Origin: Phycisphaerae bacterium
Lineage (GTDB): Bacteria > Planctomycetota > Phycisphaerae > SM23-33
DNA: 64,000 bases
Reading direction: 5' to 3'
Assembly: GCA_018335035.1 (NCBI GenBank)
Contig: JAGXKT010000002.1
Span: forward strand, 115,504 to 179,503
Position 1 is the stretch's first letter. Each line of letters opens with the position of its first letter. The position numbers were made by a program, and so were the translations under genes. Under the pieces are notes generated by a model, which was given only the letters and a program-made list of their open reading frames with translations, made no database searches and was not told the origin of the DNA. Positions 36,384 through 44,907 of this stretch are shown here, piece after piece.

Positions 36384-36935
36384 ATGCCACACTATCGTCG
36401 GCGGCATGACGGGGAGTTGTTCTTTTTGACCTTGGTCACACAGGGGCGCATGTCCATCTTCAAACATTCCCGTTTTCGTCGGGCGTTGTCCGAGGCCATG
36501 CGAACCACCCAGGCACGGCATCCGTGGGAGACAACTGCCGTTGTGTTGCTGCCCGACCACCTTCATATGATTTGGCGGCTGCCGACAAGCGATAAGGATT
36601 ACTCAACGCGGATCACTTCGTTGAAACGTCTCTTCACACGCGCCTATCTGGCCGCAGGAGGGAAAGAAGCTTCTGTGCCGGCGGGCCAACGGCGCAAGCG
36701 GCGTCGTGGCGTTTGGCAGCGGAAATTCTGGGAGCATACTATCCGGGACGCGAAAGACTTCCGGATGCACCTCGACTACATCCACCTCAACCCCGTCAAG
36801 CACGGCTACGTTGACCGTCCGCGCGACTGGCCCTGGACGAGCTTTCATCGCCATGTTGCACAGGGATGGTATGAGCCCGATTGGTGTGGGTGCGTCGATC
36901 TGCCGCACAGCACGGACTATCTATGGATGGAGTGA
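36384..36935 (+). CDS. REP-associated tyrosine transposase (RayT, Y1 HUH family)
   Basis: This 183-residue single-domain transposase of the IS200-like Y1 superfamily is complete. The HUH pair appears in LLPDHLHMIW, with the HLH metal-binding motif near residue 59. The catalytic Tyr lies in LDYIHLNPVKHGYV near residue 131, the hallmark of RayT proteins. The C-terminus has the typical WPWTSFHRHV. RayT nucleases recognise and move REP palindromes in cis or trans. Here it is bracketed by hairpin repeats and by two near-identical 56-nt copies of the neighbouring gene end. It uses more AT than its neighbours (for example TTCTTTTTGACC near the start), suggesting acquisition. It has no obvious Shine-Dalgarno. 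Confidence 0.92.
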   Translation: MPHYRRRHDGELFFLTLVTQGRMSIFKHSRFRRALSEAMRTTQARHPWETTAVVLLPDHLHMIWRLPTSDKDYSTRITSLKRLFTRAYLAAGGKEASVPAGQRRKRRRGVWQRKFWEHTIRDAKDFRMHLDYIHLNPVKHGYVDRPRDWPWTSFHRHVAQGWYEPDWCGCVDLPHSTDYLWME

Positions 36936-36992
36936 TTCGGCTTGTGGGCGCTTCGGCCGGTGTGCTGCCGGCGCCATGATGGGTACGATTCC

Positions 36993-37013
36993 GCCGGCAG
37001 CAGAGCTGCCGGC
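36993..37013. repeat. Perfect GCCGGCAGC palindrome downstream of RayT
   Basis: GCCGGCAGC (36993-37001), AGA, GCTGCCGGC (37005-37013): a 9-bp perfect stem with a 3-nt loop. It may be a RayT target or a transcript-end hairpin; no T-run follows. Confidence 0.7.
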
Positions 37014-37022
37014 CCTACTTCA

Positions 37023-37078
37023 CTGATCGAGCGCGTGCAGGCCCCGCCGGGCGCGCCCGAGTAGTCGTAGAACCGTCG
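37023..37078. repeat. Right copy of the 56-nt direct repeat
   Basis: Duplicate of 36235-36290 with two mismatches. It repeats the 3' end of the hydrolase gene out of context, beyond the transposase. Confidence 0.9.
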
Positions 37079-37130
37079 GCATAGCGGCCCTGCTTCCACT
37101 ATCACGCCTGCCGGACGTGCACATCTGCCG

Positions 37131-38642
37131 CTACCGCCCGAGCGGCCAGACGGGCGCGTCGAGCAGCGTACGCATCGCGGTCGGCACGTCGCGCGAGCGG
37201 AGGATCGGCGGCAACGTCCCGGCCGTGGACATCACGAACGTCACCGCGTTGTTGCGGTTGAGCCCCCCGTGCGTGGAGGCGGTCTCGGTCAACGCGAGGA
37301 ACATTTTCCTGCCCGTGCAGCGGTCGTCGGTCAGCGAGGCGATCACGTCCGGCGGATGCGCCACCAGCGCGACGTGCGCCCGCCAGAGCCGCTGAAGCGG
37401 CGCCGGCCAGGTGTGCTCGACCGTGGCGGTCAGCAGGGCGTCGGCGTCGTGGAAGGCATCGGCGCCGCCGGGCAGGCCCGCCAGCAGCTCGCGCAGCGCC
37501 AGCGGGTCTCCCCGCGTCGGCTCGTAGCGAAACCGCCCGTCGCGCCGATGGATGATGGCGCGCTGCGGCGGCTCGCCCGCCCGCGCCGCCGGCGCCAGCA
37601 CCACCACGGACGCCTCGTCGGCGTAGCTGGCCAGCTCCACGCCCTCGATGGTCACCAGGTCCTCGGCCAACTCGGCCCGTCGGTGCGTGTAGAAGCTCGC
37701 GTAGGTTGTCACGCCGAAGGCGGTCATCACGACGTCGCGCGGGCCGGTGAGGCGATTGCCCGGCCGCCAGCCGCGGCGGGACAGCTCGCCGTGGAAGTCG
37801 ATCCTCGTAACGGGCGTGTACCCGTGCCCGTGGTCGGAGATCAGCGTCACGTCGGTCCGCCCGCGGCTCTCGCGGAGGATCTGGAGTACCAGCCGCTCGA
37901 CCTGCCGCAACGCCTCGATCTGCCCGTCGCGGCCAAGGTGCGTGCCCATCCCGGCCGTGCTGCTGAGATACACCACGAATTCGCGCGTGTCGCTGCGGTC
38001 GAACGCCCGCTTGGCATCGTGGAGGTCTTTGCGGAAGGCCTCGCGCGGGTAGAGATAGAACACGGGCACCCAGATCAGGTTGGCGCGGTAGTCGATGAAT
38101 CGGTTGTACGGCTCGTTGCGCCCTTTGAGATAGGCCGCGCCGCCACCGACGGCGCGGTTGGCGTCCCGGTCGAAGTAGAGTGCCTCGAACGCCGGTGCCG
38201 GCGCCGTCGCGAGCATGTCCACCATCGCCAGGTCCGTCATCGCCGGGTAGGGCGCAACGAGGCGCGACGGGCGGTGGAACACCCGCAGGCGCCCGCGCCG
38301 CCGCATCTCGCGTATCAGCTCGTGGCGATACCCGTCGAGAACGATCAGCAGGTGACGCGCGTGCGCGGGCGGCACGGCGTCCAGGGCGACGATTTCGTCC
38401 GGGTGTTCTGGCCCGGCCGAAGCATCCGGCGCGTCGGTGGCGCCGCGGGCGTAGCCGATGCGGTCGATGCGGCCGTCGGCGCCGGCCAGTAGGAAGAAGT
38501 CGCCGCGCCCGTCGCCGTCGGTGTCGTAGGCGGTCGTCGCGCCGTCGCGGCGGAGCGGCTCGGCGGGGAAGGTCACCGCCGGGGGGCGGCATCCGCCGAC
38601 CAGCGCCGCGACGAGCCCGGCCAGCACCATCACATGTCGCAT
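37131..38642 (-). CDS. Alkaline-phosphatase-superfamily lipoprotein
   Basis: This 503-residue exported protein has a signal ending LVGGC, pointing to lipidation near residue 18. A short EF-hand-like stretch (DTDGDGRGDFFLLAGADG) follows. The alkaline-phosphatase/phosphodiesterase fold is seen in HLLIVLDGYRHELI near residue 100 and in TLISDHGHGYTPV near residue 250, which carries the metal-binding Asp/His of that superfamily. The usual catalytic Ser/Thr block after the first Asp is replaced by YRHEL, so a normal nucleophile is not obvious. The substrate could be a phospholipid, a nucleotide or a cell-wall phosphate. It lies convergently beyond the RayT island. Confidence 0.8.
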   Translation of the reverse strand: MRHVMVLAGLVAALVGGCRPPAVTFPAEPLRRDGATTAYDTDGDGRGDFFLLAGADGRIDRIGYARGATDAPDASAGPEHPDEIVALDAVPPAHARHLLIVLDGYRHELIREMRRRGRLRVFHRPSRLVAPYPAMTDLAMVDMLATAPAPAFEALYFDRDANRAVGGGAAYLKGRNEPYNRFIDYRANLIWVPVFYLYPREAFRKDLHDAKRAFDRSDTREFVVYLSSTAGMGTHLGRDGQIEALRQVERLVLQILRESRGRTDVTLISDHGHGYTPVTRIDFHGELSRRGWRPGNRLTGPRDVVMTAFGVTTYASFYTHRRAELAEDLVTIEGVELASYADEASVVVLAPAARAGEPPQRAIIHRRDGRFRYEPTRGDPLALRELLAGLPGGADAFHDADALLTATVEHTWPAPLQRLWRAHVALVAHPPDVIASLTDDRCTGRKMFLALTETASTHGGLNRNNAVTFVMSTAGTLPPILRSRDVPTAMRTLLDAPVWPLGR

Positions 38643-38728
38643 CCGCAGTAACCCTTTCCGGTCCGCTCGCCCGCAATGCCTTGCCGCCGGGAACCGATTC
38701 GGCCGGGCTCCGACGCGGCAGTTCCGTA

Positions 38729-38802
38729 TGGGCGCGACAGGACTCGAACCTGTGACTTCTTCCTTGTAAGGGAAGCGCTCTGGCCGACTGAGCTACGCGC
38801 CC
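38729..38802 (-). tRNA. tRNA-Val (UAC)
   Basis: A complete 74-nt cloverleaf on the minus strand: acceptor GGGCGCG/CGCGCCC, D stem GCTC/GAGC, anticodon stem CTTCC/GGAAG with loop CTTACAA (anticodon UAC, normal U33), T stem ACAGG/CCTGT with loop TTCGAGT, and discriminator A. CCA is not encoded. Confidence 0.95.
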
Positions 38803-38813
38803 ACGCCCACTGG

Positions 38814-38843
38814 ACTATATCGGAAATGCACGGGGGGGTCCAA
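38814..38843 (-). promoter_or_regulatory. Promoter of tRNA-Val(UAC)
   Basis: TTGGAC (38843-38838) and TATAGT (38819-38814) with an 18-nt spacer, just upstream of the tRNA. Confidence 0.65.
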
Positions 38844-38911
38844 CAGCGGCACGACGTTCGCGCCGTCGGCAGCGGGCACCACAAGGCCCTCGCGGGCGGA
38901 TGCCGCAGCCC

Positions 38912-38917
38912 TATAAT
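38912..38917 (+). promoter_or_regulatory. -10 element of hypF (leaderless type)
   Basis: A perfect TATAAT ends 8 nt before the hypF ATG. The -35 at 17 nt is poor. A weak sigma-54-like GG/GC pattern at 38847-38862 is a less likely alternative. Confidence 0.5.
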
Positions 38918-38925
38918 GCAGCGCG

Positions 38926-41292
38926 ATGCACGCAAGGAACGACACGCTGGTCCGCCGGCGGTTCGTGATTTCCGGGCAGGTGCAGGGCGTGGGGTTCCGC
39001 CCGTTCGTCTACCGCCTGGCGCAGTCGCTGAACCTGACCGGCTGGGTGACCAACGACGCGGCCGGGGTGACCGTCGAGGCCCAGGGCGCGCCGGAGGCGG
39101 TGGAGCGCTTCGCCGAGCGCCTGCGGCGCGAGGCGCCGCCGCTGGCGGAGATCGTTCAGTGCGACGCCGCGCCGCGCGAGGTCATGCGCGGCGAGGCGCA
39201 TTTCGAAATCGCCGCCTCGCAGGACGGCGAACTCGCCGACGCGCAGGTGACGGTGGACACGGCCGTCTGCGACGACTGCCTCGCCGAGCTGTGCGACCCG
39301 CACGACCCGCGCCACGAGTACCCGTTCATCAATTGCACGAACTGCGGGCCGCGGTACACCATCGTCCGCGACATCCCGTACGACCGGGCGAACACCACGA
39401 TGGCCGCCTTCGAGATGTGCCCGCTGTGTGCGCGACAGTATGCCGACCCGGGCGACCGGCGGTTTCACGCCCAGCCGGTTGCCTGCCCGCGCTGCGGACC
39501 GCAGGTCCGCCTGGCCGACACCGCCGGGCGGACGCTGGTCGAGCACGCGGACGACCCGATCGCCGCGGCGGCCGACATGCTGCTCGCCGGGCGGATCGTG
39601 GCGATCAAGGGGCTCGGCGGGTTCCACCTGGCCTGCCGCGCCGACGACGCCCACCCGGTCGGGCACCTTCGGCGCCGTAAGCACCGCGACGCCAAGCCGT
39701 TCGCCCTGATGGTCGCGGACGTCGCGGCCGCGGGGCAGCTATGCGAGGTGCCGCCGCCGGCCGAGGGGCTTCTGACCGGCCCGTTGCGGCCCATTGTGCT
39801 GCTGCGGCGTCGCGACGATGCGCCCGTCGCGCCGGGCGTGGCCGACGGGCTGGAGACGCTGGGCGTGATGACGGCCTACACGCCGCTGCACGTGCTGCTG
39901 TTCGACCGGCTGTCGGCGCAGGCACGCGACAGTGCGCCGCCGCTGGTGATGACCTCGGGCAACGTCTCGGACGAGCCGCTGGTCAAGGACGACGACGCGG
40001 CCGTGGCGCATCTCGGGCGGATCGCCGACGCGATGCTGGTTCACGACCGCGCCATCGCTCGGCGCTTGGATGATAGTGTCGTGACTGTCCACGCCGACGG
40101 CGCGCCGGCCGTGCTGCGGCGCGCCCGCGGCTATGCCCCGCGACCGGTCGCGCTGGACGCGGCATGGGGCGAGGCGCCGCCGATTCTCGCCCTTGGCGCC
40201 GAGCTGAAGAACAGCGTTTGCCTGTTGCGCGGCGGGCGGGCGCTTCTCAGCGAGCACATCGGCGATTTGACCGACGGGCGGACGTATCGACTGTTCATCG
40301 AGACGATCACGCACCTGGAACGGCTCTTCGACGTGACGCCGGCGCTGCTGGCCGCGGATCTGCATCCGCAGTACCTCTCCAGCGAGTACGCGGCGCGGCG
40401 GTCGCGCGGCGAGTTGTCGGGCCGGCCGGCGCTGCCGCTGACTCGCGTGCAGCACCATCACGCGCACGTGGCGGCGTGCCTGGCCGAGCACGGTGTCCGC
40501 GAGCCGGTAGTGGGCCTGGTCTGCGACGGCGTGGGCTACGGCGACGACGGGACCGTCTGGGGTTGCGAGGTACTCCGCGCCGACCGGGCAGATTACGCAC
40601 GGCTCGGACACCTGCTGCATCTGCCGCTGCCCGGCGGCGACGCCGCGGCGCGCCAGACGTGGCGCCCGGCGGTCGCGGCGCTGTACGAGACATTCGGTGA
40701 TTCGGCGCTGGAGCACCTGCCGCCGCAGGCCGCCGTCGATCGCGACGCGGCAGGCGGCACGATCGAGCAGCTCGCCGCCGACATCAACTGTCCGCCGGCG
40801 AGTTCGCTGGGGCGCTGGTTCGATGCGGCCGCGGCGCTGACGGGTCTCACCGACGCCAACCGGTATGAGGGCGAGGCGCCGATGCGGCTGGAGGCGGCCG
40901 CGGCTGGCGCCGGCGGCGTCGAGGCGGCCTACCCGTTCGCGATCGTGTCGGACGGCCCGTTCCGGATCGATCTGCGCCCGATGGTCGAGGCGCTGGTCGC
41001 CGACGTCAGCGGCGGGGCGGACGCCGGCGTGGTGGCGGCGCGGTTCCACAACACGGTCGCGGCGTTTCTGGGGCGGGCGGCGCGGCGGGCGTGTGAGGCG
41101 ACCGGCGTGACGACGGTTGCGCTGTCCGGCGGGTGCTTTGCGAACCGATACCTGACGGCCCGGCTGACGGCGGCGCTGGACGGGGCCGGTCTGACCGTGC
41201 TGCGTCACCGGCGCGTGCCGTGCAACGACGGCGGCGTCGCGCTGGGCCAGGCCGTCGTCGCCGCCGAAAGAGCGCTTCGCAAGGGGGGGTAG
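38926..41292 (+). CDS. hypF: [NiFe]-hydrogenase maturation protein HypF
   Basis: HypF makes the CN ligands of the NiFe site by carbamoylating the C-terminal Cys of HypE. The 788-residue length is normal. Domains in order: acylphosphatase (VQGVGFRPFVYRLA, residues 15-30), two Cys4 zinc fingers near 105-200 (CDDCLAELCDP, CTNCGPRYT, CPLCARQY, CPRCGPQV), a YrdC-like domain (MVADVAAAGQLC through MTSGNVSDEPLV), and a Kae1-like C-terminal domain with VQHHHAHVAACLAEH near 505 and ALSGGCFANRYL near 735. It is the first gene of the hydrogenase island. Confidence 0.97.
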   Translation: MHARNDTLVRRRFVISGQVQGVGFRPFVYRLAQSLNLTGWVTNDAAGVTVEAQGAPEAVERFAERLRREAPPLAEIVQCDAAPREVMRGEAHFEIAASQDGELADAQVTVDTAVCDDCLAELCDPHDPRHEYPFINCTNCGPRYTIVRDIPYDRANTTMAAFEMCPLCARQYADPGDRRFHAQPVACPRCGPQVRLADTAGRTLVEHADDPIAAAADMLLAGRIVAIKGLGGFHLACRADDAHPVGHLRRRKHRDAKPFALMVADVAAAGQLCEVPPPAEGLLTGPLRPIVLLRRRDDAPVAPGVADGLETLGVMTAYTPLHVLLFDRLSAQARDSAPPLVMTSGNVSDEPLVKDDDAAVAHLGRIADAMLVHDRAIARRLDDSVVTVHADGAPAVLRRARGYAPRPVALDAAWGEAPPILALGAELKNSVCLLRGGRALLSEHIGDLTDGRTYRLFIETITHLERLFDVTPALLAADLHPQYLSSEYAARRSRGELSGRPALPLTRVQHHHAHVAACLAEHGVREPVVGLVCDGVGYGDDGTVWGCEVLRADRADYARLGHLLHLPLPGGDAAARQTWRPAVAALYETFGDSALEHLPPQAAVDRDAAGGTIEQLAADINCPPASSLGRWFDAAAALTGLTDANRYEGEAPMRLEAAAAGAGGVEAAYPFAIVSDGPFRIDLRPMVEALVADVSGGADAGVVAARFHNTVAAFLGRAARRACEATGVTTVALSGGCFANRYLTARLTAALDGAGLTVLRHRRVPCNDGGVALGQAVVAAERALRKGG

Positions 41293-41304
41293 ATCGGCTA
41301 TACT
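41276..41304 (+). promoter_or_regulatory. Candidate internal promoter before hypC
   Basis: TTCGCA (41276-41281) and TATACT (41299-41304) with a 17-nt spacer overlap the end of hypF. The hypC ATG follows 45 nt later behind GAGGGACGG. Confidence 0.4.
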
Positions 41305-41348
41305 GACATGCACGCGGCGGGGCGCCCGCCCGTGCGGAGGGACGGACG

Positions 41349-41558
41349 ATGTGCCTGGCGATTCCAGCACAAATTGAGACGATCGACGCCCAGCGGGCGC
41401 ACGTGGCGCTGGCCGGCAGCCGGACCGAGGTCTCGCTGGCGCTGGTGCCCGAGGCGCGTGAGGGCGATTGGGTGCTCGTCCACGCGGGTCTGGCGATCAA
41501 CGTGCTGGACCCGGACGAGGCGCGCGAAACGTACGAATTGCTCGGCGCGGCCGGATAG
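41349..41558 (+). CDS. hypC: Hydrogenase maturation chaperone HypC
   Basis: HypC carries the Fe(CN)2CO unit with HypD and delivers it to the large subunit. The 69-residue protein starts MCLAIPAQI, with the essential Cys at position 2, and ends with the usual acidic helix (LDPDEARETYELL). It is preceded by GAGGGACGG and lies 12 nt before hypD. Confidence 0.96.
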   Translation: MCLAIPAQIETIDAQRAHVALAGSRTEVSLALVPEAREGDWVLVHAGLAINVLDPDEARETYELLGAAG

Positions 41559-41570
41559 GGGGAGAGTCTG

Positions 41571-42704
41571 ATGACTTCCATGGTAAGCACAACGCGACGG
41601 AGCACTGCGGCGATTTGTGAAAACATTCACAAACTGGTCGGCACGTGCTCATCGGCTGCGTCGCCCGGTGACGGCGCGACGCGGCGCGTGCGGATCATGG
41701 AGGTCTGCGGGACGCACACGATGGCAATCGCCCGCGGCGGCTTGCGGTCCCTCCTGCCGGAAACATTGCGGCTGATCAGCGGTCCCGGCTGCCCGGTGTG
41801 CGTGACGGACCAGGACTACATCGATCGCGCCATCGCCCTGGCGCGGCGCGACGACGTGATCGTCGCCACCTACGGCGACATGGTCCGCGTGCCCGGGCGG
41901 GGCGGCTCGCTCGCCGAGGCGCGGGCCGCAGGGGCGACCGTGGAGGTTGTCTACGCGGCCGAGCGCGCCGTCGATTTGGCCCGGTGCCACCCGCAGCGGC
42001 AGGTCGTGTTTCTTGCTGTCGGGTTCGAGACCACCACGCCAGCGACCGCCTTGGCGTTGCGCAAGGCGCGTGATGCCGGCGTCGAGAACTTCAGCGTGTT
42101 GACGGCGCACAAGCTGATTATCCCGGCGATGCGGCATCTTCTGGCGGCCGGCGACGTGCCGATCGACGCATTCCTGTGCCCGGGGCACGTCAGCGTGATC
42201 CTCGGCTGGCGCGCGTACGAGCCGCTGGCCGACGGCTTCGCCCGCCCGTGCGTGGTGGCCGGTTTCGAGACGGCGCAGATCGTGCTGGGTGTGGAGGCGA
42301 TCTGTCGTCAGCTCGCCGACGGACGCGCCGCGGAGGAGAACGTATACCCGGCCGTGACGGCCGACGGCAATCACACGGCCCAGGCGTTGCTGGACGAGGT
42401 GTTCCGTCCGGCCGACGCGGCGTGGCGCGGGCTGGGGGTGATTCCCGCCAGCGGACTGGTGCTGCGCGACGCGTGGGGGGATTTCGACGCCGCCGGGCGC
42501 TTCGAGCTTCCCGACGCCGACGCGCTGCCGGACGTGCCCGAGTTGGCGCACTGCCGTTGCGGCGACGTGATTTCCGGGCGATGCCGTCCGCGCGACTGCG
42601 GGCTGTTCGCGCGGCGCTGCACGCCGTCCGATCCGGTCGGCCCGTGCATGGTCAGCTCGGAAGGCGCCTGCGCGGCCGCGTTTAAGTACGAACGACGATC
42701 ATGA
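41571..42704 (+). CDS. hypD: Hydrogenase maturation protein HypD
   Basis: HypD is the iron-sulfur scaffold on which Fe(CN)2CO is assembled. The 377-residue protein has conserved Cys motifs RIMEVCGTHTMAI near residue 43, GPGCPVCV near 75 and the C-terminal cluster CRCGDVISGRCRPRDC, as well as FETTTPATALAL and PGHVSVILGW. The N-terminus is longer than in E. coli by about ten residues. A 20-nt perfect palindrome lies within its first codons (41614-41633). Its stop overlaps hypE in ATGA. Confidence 0.97.
   Translation: MTSMVSTTRRSTAAICENIHKLVGTCSSAASPGDGATRRVRIMEVCGTHTMAIARGGLRSLLPETLRLISGPGCPVCVTDQDYIDRAIALARRDDVIVATYGDMVRVPGRGGSLAEARAAGATVEVVYAAERAVDLARCHPQRQVVFLAVGFETTTPATALALRKARDAGVENFSVLTAHKLIIPAMRHLLAAGDVPIDAFLCPGHVSVILGWRAYEPLADGFARPCVVAGFETAQIVLGVEAICRQLADGRAAEENVYPAVTADGNHTAQALLDEVFRPADAAWRGLGVIPASGLVLRDAWGDFDAAGRFELPDADALPDVPELAHCRCGDVISGRCRPRDCGLFARRCTPSDPVGPCMVSSEGACAAAFKYERRS
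41614..41633. promoter_or_regulatory. CRP/FNR-like palindrome inside the hypD start region
   Basis: TTTGTGAA, AACA, TTCACAAA: two perfect 8-nt arms. The core is TGTGA-N6-TCACA, the classic CRP-family half-site layout. It is AT-rich in a GC-rich gene. It may be an operator or chance. Confidence 0.4.
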
Positions 42705-43729
42705 CACGCGACGGCGACAACGTGGAGCGGATTCAGCTTGCCCACGGCGGCGGCGGGCGGATGACGGCCGAGTTGATCGAGTCGGTCATTCTGCCGGCGC
42801 TGGGCGGAGGTGACGCCGCAACGCTGGCCGACGCGGCCGCCGTTGACGTGCGCGGGCAGGCGGCGATGACGACTGACACGTACGTCGTTCAGCCGTTGGA
42901 ATTTCCCGGCGGCGACATCGGCACGCTCGCCGTGGCGGGCACGGTCAACGACCTGGCGGTGTTCGGCGCCGTGCCGCGGGCGCTGTCGCTTGGGCTGGTG
43001 ATCGAGGAAGGCCTGGAGACCGCGCTGCTGCGGCGGGTGCTTGAATCGGCCGGTCGAGCCGCCGCGGACGCCGGCGTCGCTGTGGTGACGGGCGATACGA
43101 AGGTCGTCCCGCGCGGCGCGGTGGACAAGCTGGTGGTCAACACGACCGGCGTCGGAGAAATCCACCCCGGCGCGCAGCTTGGGTTTGACGCCGTGGGCGA
43201 AGGCGATAAGATAGTCGTTTCCGGTGCGCTCGGCGAGCACGGTCTGGCCGTGATGGCCTGCCGGGAGGCGCTGGGGCTTTCGGCGGAGCTGGACAGCGAT
43301 TGCGGCTCCGTCGCCCCGCTGGCGCTGGGTCTGATCGAGCGGTTGGGCGACGCGGTCCGCTTCATGCGGGACCCGACCCGCGGCGGGCTGGCGGCGACCG
43401 CGGTGGAACTGGCCCGAGGCACCGGGCGGGACGTCGCGCTGGACGAGGCGGCGATCCCGGTCAATCCCACGGCCCGAGCGGCTGCCGAAATGCTTGGATT
43501 GGACCTGTTGACCGTCGCCAACGAGGGCAAGCTCGTGGCGGTGGTGGGGGCCGAGGCGGCCGAGCAGGCCCGGGCCGTTCTGACCGAGCAGCCCGCCGGC
43601 GCCCATGCCGCCGTGATCGGAACCGTCCGCGAGCGGGCGGAGATGCCCGTTGTCGAGATGACCACGCTCGCCGGAGGCCGGCGCATCGTCCAGATGCCTT
43701 ACGGCGAGGAGTTGCCGAGAATTTGCTGA
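42701..43729 (+). CDS. hypE: Hydrogenase maturation protein HypE
   Basis: HypE dehydrates its own C-terminal thiocarboxamide to thiocyanate, the CN donor. The 342-residue AIR-synthase-like protein starts with IQLAHGGGGRMTAELI. Typical blocks follow: VPRALSLGLVIEEG, VVTGDTKVVPRG, DKIVVSGALGEHG and RDPTRGGLAATA. It ends in PRIC, the required C-terminal Cys. It is translationally coupled to hypD. The structural genes follow after 56 nt. Confidence 0.97.
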   Translation: MTRDGDNVERIQLAHGGGGRMTAELIESVILPALGGGDAATLADAAAVDVRGQAAMTTDTYVVQPLEFPGGDIGTLAVAGTVNDLAVFGAVPRALSLGLVIEEGLETALLRRVLESAGRAAADAGVAVVTGDTKVVPRGAVDKLVVNTTGVGEIHPGAQLGFDAVGEGDKIVVSGALGEHGLAVMACREALGLSAELDSDCGSVAPLALGLIERLGDAVRFMRDPTRGGLAATAVELARGTGRDVALDEAAIPVNPTARAAAEMLGLDLLTVANEGKLVAVVGAEAAEQARAVLTEQPAGAHAAVIGTVRERAEMPVVEMTTLAGGRRIVQMPYGEELPRIC

Positions 43730-43785
43730 GGACAGGAGCCCGGGCTTTCCGGGCGCGACCGAGCGGTACGAGAAAGGGACCTGCG

Positions 43786-44844
43786 ATGCTGCCGCACATA
43801 CTGCCGAAAGAAAACTTTGATGACTTCGTCGCGTGGCTGATGACGCAAGGCCGCGTCGCGGCGCCCGTCGCCAAGGCGCCGAATTTCAGCTTCGACGTTC
43901 TGGTGGACAAGGACGATATCGCGCGGATCCGGATGGATTACGACGTGACCATCCTCCCGCCGAAGAAGTACCTGCTGCCCAGCTACGAGACGCTGCTGGA
44001 CTTCAACGGCCCGGCGCCGGAGAACGTTCGCGCGGAGATCGACGCCCGGCCGACCGTGCTGCTCGGCGTGCACCCCTACGACCTCCACGGGTTGCAGACG
44101 ACCGTGGCGGCGTTCTCGCAGGATCCTGCCGACGCGAGCGTCCTGGCCCGCCGCAAGGCCACGCGGGTCATCGGGCTGAACATCGCCTCGTATGCCAACG
44201 ACGAGCAGTTCATGGCCGACATGGGCACGGTGGACCCGCCCGACGGCGTCGCCGACCTGTTCCTGACGGACATCGGCGATCGGTACTTCGTGGAGATCGG
44301 CACGGAGGCGGGCAGCGAGATGCGCCGCGCGTGCGACTGCTTCCGCCCGGCCGGTCCGGAGGACCATCGCGCCCGCCAGGAGTATGACGAGCGCAAGGCG
44401 GCGAATTTCAAGAAGCGCCTGCCATACCACGTGCGCTATCTGCCGGAGTTGCTGGAGGCCAGCTACGACTCGCTGCTGTGGGACGCGGTCGCGCGGCGGT
44501 GCTTCAGTTGCGGCACGTGCACGAACGTCTGCCCGACGTGCTACTGCTTCGACGTGCACGACAACCTGAACATTGACGCGGCCAGCGGCGTCCGCGAGCG
44601 GATGTGGGACTCCTGCCAACTGGAGGTCTTCGCCGAGGTTGCCGGCGGCGAGAACTTCCGCGAGCAGACGGCGTCGCGCCTGCGGCACCGCATGTTCCGC
44701 AAGGGCAAGTACATCCTGGAGCGCACGGGCAAGCCCGGCTGTGTCGGTTGCGGGCGCTGCAGCGTGCATTGCGTGGCGAATATCTCCATCCTCGAGGCGT
44801 TCCAGCAGATCGCCGGCGAGGCGGCCGAGATGCACGCGACGTAA
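43786..44844 (+). CDS. Group 3b hydrogenase iron-sulfur (beta) subunit
   Basis: This 352-residue electron-transfer protein is homologous to HydB/ShyB of sulfhydrogenases. Two 4Fe-4S clusters are formed by CFSCGTCTNVCPTCYC near residue 243 and by CVGCGRCSVHC near residue 320. The N-terminal half (GVHPYDLHGLQTTVAAF, CDCFRP) is typical of anaerobic sulfite reductase A/HydB proteins. I chose the ATG at 43786 behind AAGGGA; reading farther upstream would overlap hypE. It passes electrons between the flavin subunit and the hydrogenase core. Confidence 0.94.
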   Translation: MLPHILPKENFDDFVAWLMTQGRVAAPVAKAPNFSFDVLVDKDDIARIRMDYDVTILPPKKYLLPSYETLLDFNGPAPENVRAEIDARPTVLLGVHPYDLHGLQTTVAAFSQDPADASVLARRKATRVIGLNIASYANDEQFMADMGTVDPPDGVADLFLTDIGDRYFVEIGTEAGSEMRRACDCFRPAGPEDHRARQEYDERKAANFKKRLPYHVRYLPELLEASYDSLLWDAVARRCFSCGTCTNVCPTCYCFDVHDNLNIDAASGVRERMWDSCQLEVFAEVAGGENFREQTASRLRHRMFRKGKYILERTGKPGCVGCGRCSVHCVANISILEAFQQIAGEAAEMHAT

Positions 44845-44907
44845 CCGGCGCGAGGCACGCGCCGGTAGGAAAACGAGGCAACGAACAACGAGTACCGAGG
44901 CGAAAAC

